Both the position numbers and the translations under genes were made by a program. DNA of 64,000 nucleotides from Volutella citrinella (Eukaryota > Ascomycota > Sordariomycetes > Hypocreales > Nectriaceae). Below are positions 1-10,601 of this stretch, one piece after another. The notes under the pieces are model-generated. The model made no database searches. It saw nothing but the letters and a program-made list of their open reading frames with translations, and was not told where the DNA came from. The stretch spans positions 1,426,001 through 1,490,000 of the forward strand of contig JAWZSP010000003.1 of the NCBI GenBank assembly GCA_034401135.1, in the 5' to 3' direction. How positions within the stretch are numbered: the first letter of the stretch is position 1; each line of letters starts with the position of its first letter.

Positions 1-122
1 TTATTCTCGCTCCGCGGCCTCTAAACTATACTTTTAGAGTTGCTCCATTCGCAACCCCATCTTGCACTACATTGATATACATGACTTTGGACGGCGCGAG
101 TCCAGTTGTTCTCCGTGTCTAC

Positions 123-755
123 TTACTGTCCGAGGACCATCATGGCAGTGGTGTATGCCGCGGTAAACTTGAGAGAGGCATCAAAGAGGAAGCCAGCGAG
201 CGAGCTCCTGCGGCAATGTTAGAGCGGAACGCAAGGGAGACGAGGCACGCTGTTGGGAAGACGAACATGTGGCGGCCTTCAGGGCCATTGGAAGCATAGC
301 CAATGGCATAGATGATACGGGCAAGCACCCAGCCCGCGCCGAGACCAGCAGCGGCAGTAGGGTACCCCAGGCCAGAGATAAGGAGAGCAAACAGCCAAGG
401 GGTGTGGTTCTCCGTGAAGTTGGCGTGGGCACGCTGGGCTACACAGACAATCAGTACAGTCCACTCGAGCGAGGCTTTGTGGAGAGGGGCAAGCCGCACC
501 AGAGTTGAAGAGGTAGGCCTTGCGGTCCTTGGCGGCCAGCTCATTCGAGGCGTAGGCAATGGGATACTTTTGGCCGCTGGCCTTGCGGCGCATTCCGGTG
601 AGATAGGTGTGCAGGGATCCCACAAAGAGGGACGAGGAGGCCACAGCGAGCACCAGGCTGGATTGTTGTTAGTCGCTGGCTTCGGTGCTGGGAAAGGGGG
701 GAGGGGGTGTGTTGACTGACCCGTACTCGGCAGGGAGTTCCAGAGTCAGAGACAT
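123..755 (-). CDS. MAPEG-family microsomal glutathione S-transferase (MGST3-like)
   Basis: Small integral membrane enzyme expected to conjugate glutathione or reduce lipid peroxides in the ER or outer mitochondrial membrane. Four exons: 755-721, 657-500, 438-267 and 207-123, giving 149 aa, close to the roughly 150 aa of MGST3. The start MSLTLELPAEYG is followed by a hydrophobic helix. The family signature FNSAQRAHANFTEN spans the exon 2/3 junction, and a long hydrophobic stretch then ends in RIIYAIGYASNGPEG, matching the MAPEG 'YAxGY' loop. The last intron has a CTAAC branch site and a CAG acceptor. Its donor could be GTTCGT (used here) or GTGCCT slightly downstream, which would add seven residues. 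Family knowledge: MGST3/MAPEG. The exact substrate is inference. Confidence 0.85.
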
Positions 756-1583
756 GTTGGCGTTTGAAGAAGATGAAGTGGGCAGAGTGGGTAGTTTCTT
801 GTGAAGAATCAACGGCAACGGGCCAGGCTTGGTGTGCTTGGGTCAATTGGTATTTTTCGGACTGAGGCGGGCTGTTTGCTGGGGGAGAGTCGAGGGCGGA
901 AGGGGATCCGTCGGGCTGTCGGCATTTATATACACATGCCCCTGCGTCCGGAGTTACAGGCTGTCCTTGTGGTGTTTGGGGAATCCTCTCCGCAGAAAAA
1001 GACTGCCCGGGCAGTGGGGCGCGGGCCAGTGGCACTCCCTAAGGCAGGTACTAGTTGCGGATCTGGCCATGGGCCGCCAATGATGAATTGCTGAATACAT
1101 CACATCGAAACGGCCAAAAGCTGTCGATCCGCCTGGGATTCTTTTGGCAGCATCATCAAGCGTCCCCTATCATCTCCAGTGCCGACGACCCGGGCGGGGC
1201 GGGGCATGGATGCTGCTGTACCTAGGTAAGGTAGGTAACCAGTGTGTTGCGTACGCTGTAGTATTAGTGGCATCACCAAACGGACGAGGCTCATGACAAC
1301 TCCGCCCTCTCAAGACCACCAGAATTGGCCTCGTCATTCCATGCGCAGGCAGAAGCAGCCGTTTCGCGGCAACCCGTCGGGTCATGACGGGTGATTTAAA
1401 CCACCGACGGCCCAACACCTTGCCCCGTTCCCTCTGCTTCTGCAACGAACTCGAGGCACTCTTGACTCGTCAGTCCCCCCCCTTGGTCAAGCCAAAGTCC
1501 GCAAGTCCGCACTTGGCACTGCTCCACGCCCGTGCATCTGATCCAGTCTTGAATGATATCCATCCTAGATGCGCCCCACGCCA
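756..1583. other. Intergenic: MGST3-like promoter and POL4 3' flank
   Basis: No gene recognised. A TATATAAA sequence on the minus strand lies about 170 bp upstream of the MGST3-like ATG. At 1219-1240 there is a TACCTAGGTA palindrome followed by a TAGGTA copy, one of several such motifs found between genes in this window. Confidence 0.5.
924..933 (-). promoter_or_regulatory. Candidate TATA box of the MGST3-like gene
   Basis: The minus strand reads GTATATAAAT here, about 170 bp upstream of the start codon at 755. A TATA box would suit an inducible detoxification gene. This is a sequence match only; no transcription start site is known. Confidence 0.3.
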
Positions 1584-3502
1584 TCATCCCGTGCACCGCT
1601 CCTCCGGCCGGCGCCACGGCAGCCCGAGGCCTTCAAACACCCTCCGCTCCGCTGTCACCATGTCCGGCGCAGCGCCGCCGTTGGACCCCCCCTCGAGGTC
1701 GATCCATGCGCCGTCCGATCGACTCCGGATGCCGCTGCTGTCAAACTTCCAGCCCTTTTCCGCCTTGCAGTACCGCCGCACATCTCTCTGGAATGTCGTG
1801 CCGCCGCTCCACCCCAGCATCGCGCACCCGACCGTCTTCCACGGACTCACGATGATGTCCACTCGCCGGTGTGGTGCTCCTCGCACGTCTGGCTGCTGCC
1901 ACACCACCAGGGCCTTGTCCAGTGTGTCGAATCCTGATCCGCGCCCGCCTTCGCCCCTCCATGCGAGCGGCACCTGTCCTCGTTCGCTGTTCCGCGTCGA
2001 CAGCGTAAGTGTGTGCGTTATGAGCTGAGCCTTCTCGAGGCTCATCACGACCTTCCCAATCACGTTCAATGTCATATTAGCGTCTCGATGGCTGAGCAGC
2101 ACGTCCGCATCACCACTTTCCTTCTTCCCTCTTCGGAATCCCCCGACAATTGTCATCTCGAACCCTGGGTCAATATCGCGCGCATGTTGCAGAACTGCGT
2201 CCCCAATGTTCTGCACTTCAGTCCGCAGGATTTTCAGTTGGAACTCGTCATAGTACTTGACCCCAATTTGCTGTGCCCGACTGAGTGAAGTCCACCCGTA
2301 CTCGACGAGGTCATCCAAGTCCCGCCACCCTGCAGTTTTCATCATCAGCCTTGCCCCGACGGATTCTGCGCGTTCAAATACGGCCGTGCTTAGTTTGTGC
2401 AGGACTAACCTTTCCTGTAGAACTCTCGAGCGGTGGTGTCCCCAACTCCCCATATACCATAGAAGAGCTTGAGCACCGAGATCATAGCATCAGTCTCAGC
2501 CTTTCGAGCCTCTTCAACGGACCCGGTGTCCTTCCATTGCTGATACAGGTCGGCAATCTTACTACCGCAGCCTGGTAGCCTCGAAACCTCTTCGTGCAAC
2601 TGTCAGCGCTGCTGATGCCGAATGCCATTAGGTTAGGATTGTAACTCACCCGCCGGGGTTTGCAACAAGTATGGGTAGGCGGCCAGTGTAGCAATGGATG
2701 TTGAGTACGCCCTCACGCCAACCTGGTCACCTCCAAGGAGCCGTATCGTGCGGACGTCTTTCAGCACGCTGATAAAGACCTCGTTGGGCGGGTTGACCGG
2801 CGTGGGTCTCTGGCATGAATAAGTCGTGTGCAGGAACTCAGGAATAAGAGGTAGATCAACGTCATGCTCCGAGGTTGTCTGATGGGTCAAACTGGGTGGC
2901 AAGTGTATAGCCTGCGCGCTGGCCGATAATGACCGGTGATGTCGTCTCGGATCTTTTCCATGGATCGGGCGAGCCACCGGTGCCTCTGCCTGATCCAAGA
3001 CGGCTCGTTCAAGTATACCCTCCTTCACTACCAAAATTTCGGAGGTTCCAACCAGTGCGGTTGGTTTACGGCCCTCGTAGAGAAGATATGGAGCCGTAGG
3101 CAAAACCTCGCCCCGATCCAGGGACTCCTGGAGCCATGCTAGCCGCACAACCTTGACGGTGTCTGGGCTCCCACCCCCCCGGGGATCCTGTGTTTTCTTC
3201 CTGCGCTTGGGACTCGGCACCTCGTCTGGATTGATAACGACGGCGGCGGAATTTTCCGTCCGTGTAGGTGGTGCAAGCGGTCGAGTCTCCAGGCGGGCCC
3301 GACGCAACTCAAAAAGCGCCCGTTCTGGGCGACTGATGTTGCCCACGACAATTTCAGCCTCATTAATGTCGTATGTCAGTGAGTCTATTCGATCCTCAAA
3401 CTCATGCAGCTGTTTCGGCTCCAAACGGGTCGGCAACAGGAAAATCGGTGGCAGCTGGATTTTTGACGGCATTGTTCGTCCATGGCTTGTGTGCTTGAGC
3501 AT
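1584..3502 (-). CDS. POL4: DNA polymerase IV (Pol X family, BRCT plus polymerase)
   Basis: Gap-filling DNA polymerase acting in non-homologous end joining and base excision repair. Three exons: 3502-2650, 2589-2410 and 2329-1584, giving 592 aa. The N-terminal ~110 residues resemble a BRCT domain ending VVRLAWLQESLDRGEVLP. A helix-hairpin-helix follows (EVSRLPGCGSKIADL), then a second one (YGIWGVGDTTAREFY). The palm carries VGGFRRGK, the catalytic pair in SGDADVLLSH and the third acidic residue in RRVDIIVSP. All three metal ligands are therefore present. The first intron needs the unusual acceptor GAAG at 2590 to keep frame, with a CTGAC branch site just before it; this junction is the weakest part of the model. 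A second in-frame ATG follows 11 codons after the first. Family: Pol beta-like Pol4/Pol mu. Confidence 0.9.
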
Positions 3503-4174
3503 AAATGCCTGCCTTACCTACGAGGGGGGCGGAGGTGGGCAAGTAGGCGGCCAGTTTTGACACAATGACGAAGAATGAAATAGTAGTCGGAGCAAGCCTC
3601 GAACCTGTGGTGGGGGAGGCACTAACAACCAACTTGCCGCATACCTAAGGTAGCAGTGTGAGGTGCAGTTTGCCGCCACAACACCGACTCGAAGGGGCCA
3701 TCATCAGCCACACCCACACCCAGACAGACATGACCATCCCAAATCAACCTCGCTACCTGGGATAATCAATTCGATGCGTGATCGATTTCTACTGAGAGTT
3801 CTTTTTTTGGTATGTGTTTACTGACTTCTAGACTCTATGTCCGTGGCTTTCACTCGCTACTTGGGGCTTGAACATGGGCTCCAGTCTTGTGGTAGGCTTC
3901 CACTCCTCGGGGCGATTTCAGCCTCAACTCACCCCGTTAACCATGCCATTTCGGAAACGTCTCAACCATCACAACCAACGCCGTAAAACATTACCATACC
4001 ATTTTTTTCGCGTCCGAGATCCGAAGCCTGCTGGGAAACGCTGGCGGCTTTGCCACCAGTCCCGTCCACCAACCAAACTATCCCCTCAATGGGAGCATCA
4101 AAGCCCCGTCGTACTGATATTTAGATGAGAAGGAGGCGAGACATAAATATCGAGCCCGCCCCGGGCAAGCGACG
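3503..4174. other. Intergenic: POL4 promoter and TFA1 3' flank
   Basis: No gene recognised. It carries a TACCTAAGGTA motif at 3642-3652. A B-box-like GGTTCGAGGC on the minus strand near 3595 has no matching tRNA fold. Confidence 0.5.
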
Positions 4175-5546
4175 TTAGACGTCTTCAAATTCAAGCTCTT
4201 CATCCTCACTGTCGGCTTCTTCGTCTTGTTCCTCCTTCTTCACCTCAGGTTCGACCTTGACGCGTTTGGGTTGCCGTTCATCAGAGCTATCGCCTTCTCG
4301 AGATGGCGGGCCGGACGGCTCTCTCTTAATCGCTGGTACACCAGGGCTATCGAAGCTTGATACCGTGCCTGTAGCAGGCACATCTTCAAACTCTTCGTCA
4401 TCCTCCTCAGATCCAAACTCGTCGTCTTCCTCTCTTGCTCGCTCTGCAGCCTGCTCGGCCTTGAGCTTTTCGAAGATGTCATCAATCTGGGCATTTGCGT
4501 TGCTTTCCGTAGATACTGTCTTGGTTTTGGCCTCGGACGCCTGGTTGACTACTGCGCCAGTACCAGGTGCACTCGAACCTGAGAACGAGTCTCCCGTAAC
4601 GGTGCTGTTCGACATCCATGACGGCAGCGCGTTCTGCTTGGCGATCTTCTCTTTCTGGGCCTGCTCTGCTGCCTTCTCTGCCTCCGATGGTCCATCAGAA
4701 GTCGAGATGTTGATGTTGATCTTGCCAGGGTGAATCTGCTTCATACCCTTGACGACCATGAGTTGGTTGGGGCCAGTGTCGACCGGTACAGTTTCCGTTC
4801 GTTGATGAGTAGCATCTCTTACTACAGGTCGGGCTTTGGAGAGAGCACGATCAAAGTCGCACTCGGGGATGTGCACAGCATCAATTTGGGGCAACAGCTC
4901 GCTGATGAACTTGAACTGGTCATTCAACCGCGTCGACTGCTCGTGACCGCCTGCGTTTCGGTCTGCCTCGAATGTAAGGGTGTGCCCGCATCGGTGGCAT
5001 AGGAACCCCTCAGGGCCAACGTTGTCCAGAACCTCCATGGCTGTCCATTCTGCATGGCAAAAGGAGCAATAGTATTCCTTCTTCTCGTTGGCTGGCTGCG
5101 TGCTTCCTTGGACTTCCTTGTCGATCGTGTATACTCGCCATTTGATTGCGTCGATGGTGTGTCGGTAGTTGATGTAGTACCACGTTCGATTGCTCGGCCT
5201 TGGGTTGCCTTCCCGCAGTTCCGATCGTGTATGTCTGTCGACCAGGTTCGTCAGAGTCTTTGCAGCCAAGGAGTGTGTTTGAGGCCTATGTTACTCACAC
5301 AGTAAGAAACCGGTCCTCTCGCAACTTTCCACAGACCTTGTGAAGATCTTTCGTGTTGGTACCCATCAGGTAGGCCAGGTCATCGTCCCTAAGTCTACGG
5401 AGCCACGCACGTCAGCAGGCTGACCCTTGCCAGGCGATATCATGGACGTACGCTTCATGCAGAATCAGGGCATCGACTACCAAAATCTCTTTCGTGTCGT
5501 AAAAGGCCCGCATGACCGACTTGACCAGAGTAACGGCCAGGTCCAT
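4175..5546 (-). CDS. TFA1: Transcription initiation factor IIE subunit alpha
   Basis: Large subunit of TFIIE, which recruits and regulates TFIIH at RNA polymerase II promoters. Three exons: 5546-5452, 5394-5299 and 5234-4175, giving 416 aa. The winged helix starts at once (MDLAVTLVKSVMRAFYD), continues LRDDDLAYLMGTNTKDL across the first intron and ends in INYRHTIDAIKWRVYTID. A C4 zinc ribbon follows (YYCSFC, then FLCHRCG). The C-terminal half is low-complexity and acidic with KR patches, ending DEELEFEDV, typical of the TFIIE alpha tail that binds TFIIH. The start at 5546 is chosen because it opens the conserved winged helix directly. Transcribed on the same strand as SMC1 upstream and POL4 downstream. 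Confidence 0.95.
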
Positions 5547-6597
5547 GATGGCTAGTTGCTACCAGAGGCAACGCGCGCCAAGGTCTGCTGCAAGCGCAAA
5601 TGCTGCGCTGTCGGACGGGCTTCTCGATTTCCCAGTAGCTCGACCACAGGCGACCCTCGTGGGCGCAGTGATACGTGCTGGAGAAGATGCTGGTGGCGAA
5701 GATGGGCAACGGCGCACCCTCTGGCCCTTGGTTACTGGGCGGTCGTGTGGCCTGGGCCTGCTTCAGGGTTCGGGTACACACGAACGGGGAGGAAGGATGC
5801 GCATTCCCCGCGTCGGAAGTTCAGGGCGATCCACCACCTCGGTCCATGAAGCGATGCGAAGGCCAAACGGTGCGAACGGCGGCTGGGTTGTTCGTGGTTG
5901 TCAAGATTCGTCTGCGAGGTCGCGGTCGAGTCCAATTGGATGGTCATTGTAGTAGCCTGAGGCGCCGGAGGAGTGGACCGTGCGTAATTGCTCTTTGAAG
6001 TACCTCTGCCCGTCATCTTTTGGAGGAGCCTACCAACCTACCCGCTCGGCTGGAGAAATGGACCAGTGCAGGGTGTTCTAACCTTACCTATTTGAATACT
6101 GTACCTTACAAGAAACCGAAACACTCGCTGCCTTCGCAAGGTGATGCCAACCTACGATTACGTCACGGACTGGTTGCTCAATGGCGGATATGAGATCCTA
6201 GCTCCCACATTGACTGCACACGGATCAGACAAGTTCAGCAGAACAAAGAGGTCATGGTCGTTGTTGCGGTCCAAGAGCCTGGGCTAGTACAGTAGTAGTA
6301 CTAGTAGTAGCAAACAATGAATCAAAGATGGCGTGGTTCCCATTCAGTCTACTTACTGACGGCCTCGCCAATGTCAAAATCATTTAGCAGGTATAAATGA
6401 GCTATGCATTACTTGTTCAAACAGTCCGACCGATATCGTAAGTTCATGCGCACCCTCTACGGCAAGCGAAAGACGCACGCCGGATGCCGCCCCAACCGGT
6501 TGCCTGCCTTCCATGTCATTTCTGATTTTCCATGTCACCGTTGACCCTGTCCGAAGTAAAAAGGCACGCCATTCTATGTACCCAGCCCATACTTCAA
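5547..6597. other. Intergenic: TFA1 promoter and SMC1 3' flank
   Basis: No supportable gene. Short open frames exist opposite and upstream of TFA1 (5675-5998 plus, 5732-6016 minus), but neither shows a family resemblance. A short AGT-type repeat lies at 6286-6310. Confidence 0.5.
6286..6310. repeat. Short AGT/ACT trinucleotide repeat with palindromic centre
   Basis: AGT units run on both sides of an AGTACTAGT centre, so the two halves are nearly inverted copies. A similar array lies at 42218-42235. Simple-sequence DNA; no function is implied. Confidence 0.7.
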
Positions 6598-9500
6598 TTA
6601 TGCGTATTTACGCAGCTGCAGTGGTCATGTCAGTAAAAATCATAAAACACATTAGTCGTCAGGGTCTGCGTAGCACTTACGTCTAGGGTCAACGTCCTGG
6701 AACTGTTGACTTCCTGATCGCGGTAGACGCCGACCAAGCTCTCGCTATCCTGGAACAACCCAGCCTTCAGACTGATGACAATAAATTGCATGCCGGGGCC
6801 CGAGTGCTCCCGAATATACTTTTTGATCTTGTCCACGTTTGCATTGTCCAGTGCTGCATCCACTTCATCGAGAACAAAGAACGGGCTGGGTTGGTAACTG
6901 TGGATGGCAAATAGCAGAGCCAGTGCAGCCATCGTCTTCTCGCCTCCGGACAGATGTTCCATGTCACGGAAACGCTTCAGTGGCGGCATGGCATGGTACT
7001 TGATACCCGACAGGTAAGGCATGTCGGTATCCTCCTCAATGTCCAGATAAGCTTGGCCACCGAGGGGATATGCCTCGGAACGGGTCAAATCCTTGTAGAC
7101 GTGTGATATCTGTTCTTGGATATGACTGAAGGCTTTGTTGAACAGTTCGAATCTCTTTTGCTTGACGTCGTTGAACGACTCCTTCGCCTTGTGTGCGACG
7201 GCCTTGGAGTCCTCGTATTCTTGATCTGTAAGCTTGAGTCGGGACTCGACGCTCTCGAGTCTCTCCATCGCTCGCATGTTTGGGTTCAACTTCTCCAACT
7301 CTGCGGACAAGGCAGTTATCTTGTCTGACAAGGATTCCTCGACGCTCGCGTCATCAGACTAGAGTAGAGTTAGCAATTGCACGAGTCAAAAATGTGAGGG
7401 ATGTACTTGCACTTTTAAGCTCATCATCCAGGCCATCAAAGTCGATCTCGATGCCGTGGTCGTCCAACGCAATATCCATCATGTCCTCATCTTCCCCGTC
7501 AACATCCATCGCGTCTGGGTCCTGGTGCAGTAAGTCGTCTTCATTGGGGAGATTATCCAGTGTTCCTTCCACGAGAGGGATCTGGATTTGTTCTAGGCGA
7601 CAGCGTCGAAGAAGTGCCGACTTGCTGGCGCTATTCTTCTGCACTGTCGTTTCTAGCGCATTGATGTCCCGCTGGCGCGACTCAATATCCTTGCTGCGCT
7701 TCTGTACTTCGGCCTTGGCCTCCGCAACTTTCTGGTTTTTATCCCCCAATTCTTGCTTTCGCTCACCGAGAGTTTCGCGAAGTGCCTCGAGTTCATCCTG
7801 ATCATCATCCATCGCTGACTGAATAGCATTCTTCTCTTTGACATAAGACTTGGTGTCAGTCTTGAAGCGCCGGACCTGGTTCTGCATCCTGGTGATGCGA
7901 GCTACCGTATCATCGTGGCGGGTCGTTTCCCACTGCAGCCGACCAGAAAGTCTCTGCCTCTGCACGTCGAATTGGCTTCGCTTCTCTGACACCTCTTGCT
8001 CGAGCTTGCCCTGTGAGGCTTCATAGGTACGTATGTCGCTGTAACCCAGTCGGCTACAGAAGCCACCGAAAACATCATCCTCGACTCGAGCAATAGCGTC
8101 CTTGAATTCTTGGCAGGTATCCCTGACGCTTTCGAGCTGACTTGCCTGCTTCTCATACTTCGGCTGAAGTTCTCGAAGCTGTTTCTTCTGGCTGTCGAGC
8201 TCGCGTCGCTTGCTGTACGAGTTCTTCTCCAAAGCCGCTGTCTCATCCTTCACAGCAACAAGGCGTCTCTCAAGTCCGGCAAGGTTGAGCTGTAGGGTTT
8301 CTTCTTGAGAACCGCGTCGATCGACCTTTGGCAGGCGTTCGATTTCTTCTTTGAGCTTGGCCGCCATTCGTTGCAAGTTCTGGACATCTGCTTCCTCAAA
8401 TCTTCGCTTTCCACTCTTGTGCTCCGGTCCGCGACCACCAGTCATCAGACCTGCTTTATGAATGATGTACCCTTCCAGCGTGACGGCCTTCACAGGTATC
8501 TTCTTCTCATAGCAGATATGCTTCGCAATGTCAAGGGTATCGCAGACAACGGAACTTCCGCAAGCATATGACATGGCACGCTCCACGGAAGGGTCGAAAT
8601 TGATGGTGTCGATGGTCAATCTCGCTCCTGTGAACCCTTTCACGGCCGTATTGACGGCATTGACTTTGATGTTGTCGAGAGGAATGAAGGTCATTGGCGG
8701 GAACCGTTGTTCCTTGAGGTAATGCACACACTCAACACCAATCTTTTCCGTGTCAACCACCACGGAGTCAAAGTCTCTTCCGAGTGCAACGACGACAGCC
8801 TCGTCAAACTTTTTCTGCTTGGGGTTGCAGAGGTCTCCGATTCGGCCTCGCACCCCGGGAAAGATTCGCTTCAGAGATGTAACCATCTCCTTCAGGCGAG
8901 CTTCCCTGTCGTTCTGGCGTCGGCCATCGTCCGCTTCTCTGAGCTTGCGGGCCACGTCCTCGAGCTTTTCTTCCAGTTCGGTCCGTTTCTGGTTCGTGCG
9001 GACTCGTTCCGACTGGAGCTGGTTGAACTCCTTCTTCTTTGCATCGATTTCCTTGGAGAGCTCCTGGGATGCAGCCTTGGCTGTGGATTTTCGTTCGTCG
9101 ATGCTTGCCAGATCTGCTTCAATCTTCTCGATGGCAGCAGAAATGCTATCAACTTTTCCCTTCAAGTTGTTGACTGTCACCTCATCCGCTTTTCGTTGAC
9201 GTTCAAGGTTTTCCAGTTTGACTTGATTAGAGCTGGAGCGGGCAATGACCTGAGCGCGGAGGGTATTGTACTCCCTGCGGTCGGCATCACTGAGTTCACG
9301 GCCCTGCTTCTTCATCTGTTCCTTGTAGTCATTTTCGAATACTTGACGGGCCTTTTCGACATTGTCAATGTCCTTCTTCACTTTGCTGACAATATCAACC
9401 TGCTCGTCTCGCTCCCTCGACACCTTTGCCATCTGAGCTTGCAGCTTTTCCACCTGTTGTGTAGACTCATTGATTTTCTCCTCAAATGGCACCAAGCTGT

Positions 9501-10601
9501 TTTTCTTGTCCTCAATGCCTCGTTCTTTGAGTCGAATATCCTTGTCAATACGGGCGACTTGTCGGCCCGCGGCAGCTTGTTCCTTCCGCGCTGCTTCAAG
9601 ACGCATCTCGAATGATTCGACATTGCGACGTAGTTCCTTGAGGTCCTCTTGGTGATCTTGAATAGCAGCATGGGATTCGTCCATGGCTCTCTGGAAATGG
9701 TAAAGCTTCCACAAGCTCTGAGTGACGATAGCAGCATCACGTTCCTCGGTTTTGTTCTGGAAGTTGTCTGCCTCTTTCTTCTGCTCGCGATACTGTTTGA
9801 TCTCGGAGTTGATACCACGACGTCGGTGAAGCTGAAAGTTCTGGTTCTCCGCAGCCTGCTCCGCTTCTGTCTGCAGACGTTCATAGTCTGTCTTGTACTC
9901 GAGACTACCAGATATTTGTTCGATCAGCCGAGTGAGATCTTGAGGTGATTGCGATGCAATAGCCTCAACATCGCCCTGGAAGACAAGAAAGTTCCTCGCC
10001 TTGATGAGGATATTTTCCGACTCCAAGGACTCATTGTATTGTTGAGCAGTGACGACGCGGTCGTTAATCCGATATTCGCTGGCGCCTTGGCTTGTGATGG
10101 ATCGCTTCCATTTCTGCTCCTCGCCAGCATCATCTTCATAGACGGCCATAACCCAAGCTGTCTTGGGGTCGCCGCGCGAGGCCTTGTCGTCATCATCATC
10201 GAGTCCGTTCGCGTTGCCATTGGTGTTGGCGGAGCCGTCATCGTTAATCTTTGATGTCTTCAAGACTCTCCCGCGATATACGAGATCTTTGAGATGAGCA
10301 GAACGGAGATGGGAAGACTTTATTCCAAGGACGAAAGAGATTGCGTCCATGCTGCGGGCTCGGTTAGACGAGGTTGGAGAGCAAAAACGCGGGGAGTCAA
10401 CTCACGAATTCGATTTTCCAGATCCATTGGGTCCAATGATAGATGTGAAGTATGAATCACCGAAGAGCAGAGTGTGGTGGCCTTTGTAGGACTTGAAGTC
10501 TGCAGCTGGTCAGCGGTGCCCCGCAAGCGGCGAGGGGGGGAGGCAGGCGAAGGCGCCGAGGGACACAGACTGAAGAGCTCGAGGCGGATGAGCTTGCCCA
10601 T
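6598..10601 (-). CDS. SMC1: Cohesin subunit SMC1 (structural maintenance of chromosomes 1)
   Basis: ATPase arm of the cohesin ring, pairing with SMC3 to hold sister chromatids together. Five exons: 10601-10571, 10499-10406, 10351-7411, 7358-6681 and 6615-6598, giving 1253 aa. Exons 1-2 encode MGKLIRLELFNFKSYKGH and the Walker A GPNGSGKS. Long coiled coils flank a hinge (FPGVRGRIGDLCNPKQKKFD...VVVALGRDFDSVVVD). The C-terminal head has the signature LSGGEKTMAALALLFA and Walker B FFVLDEVDAALDN. The last exon is only 18 nt (LRKYA and stop). The intron between exons 3 and 4 uses a GC donor; with it the frame closes exactly. An acidic patch (residues of the DPDAMDVDGEDEDMMD type) sits in the C-terminal coiled coil. 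All core catalytic motifs are intact. Confidence 0.97.
7359..7410 (-). other. GC-AG intron in SMC1
   Basis: 52 nt intron whose 5' splice site reads GCAAGT (minus strand from 7410) and whose 3' end reads CTACTCTAG, with a GCTAAC branch site about 15 nt upstream. The two neighbouring GT candidates (GTGCAA and GTACAT) leave the wrong phase. The GC donor joins ...ELKS to SDDASVEE in frame. Confidence 0.8.

Noticed and set aside
1384..2028. Open frame of 214 codons on the plus strand
   Set aside because: Antisense to the conserved POL4 catalytic exon and lacking any domain signature.
3580..3650. GGTTCGAGGC B-box-like sequence suggesting a tRNA (minus strand)
   Set aside because: No A-box at the right distance and no acceptor stem pairing the expected ends.
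8707..9615. Long open frame (302 codons) on the plus strand
   Set aside because: It lies wholly antisense to the SMC1 coiled coil, where biased codons leave the opposite strand open. No family motif.
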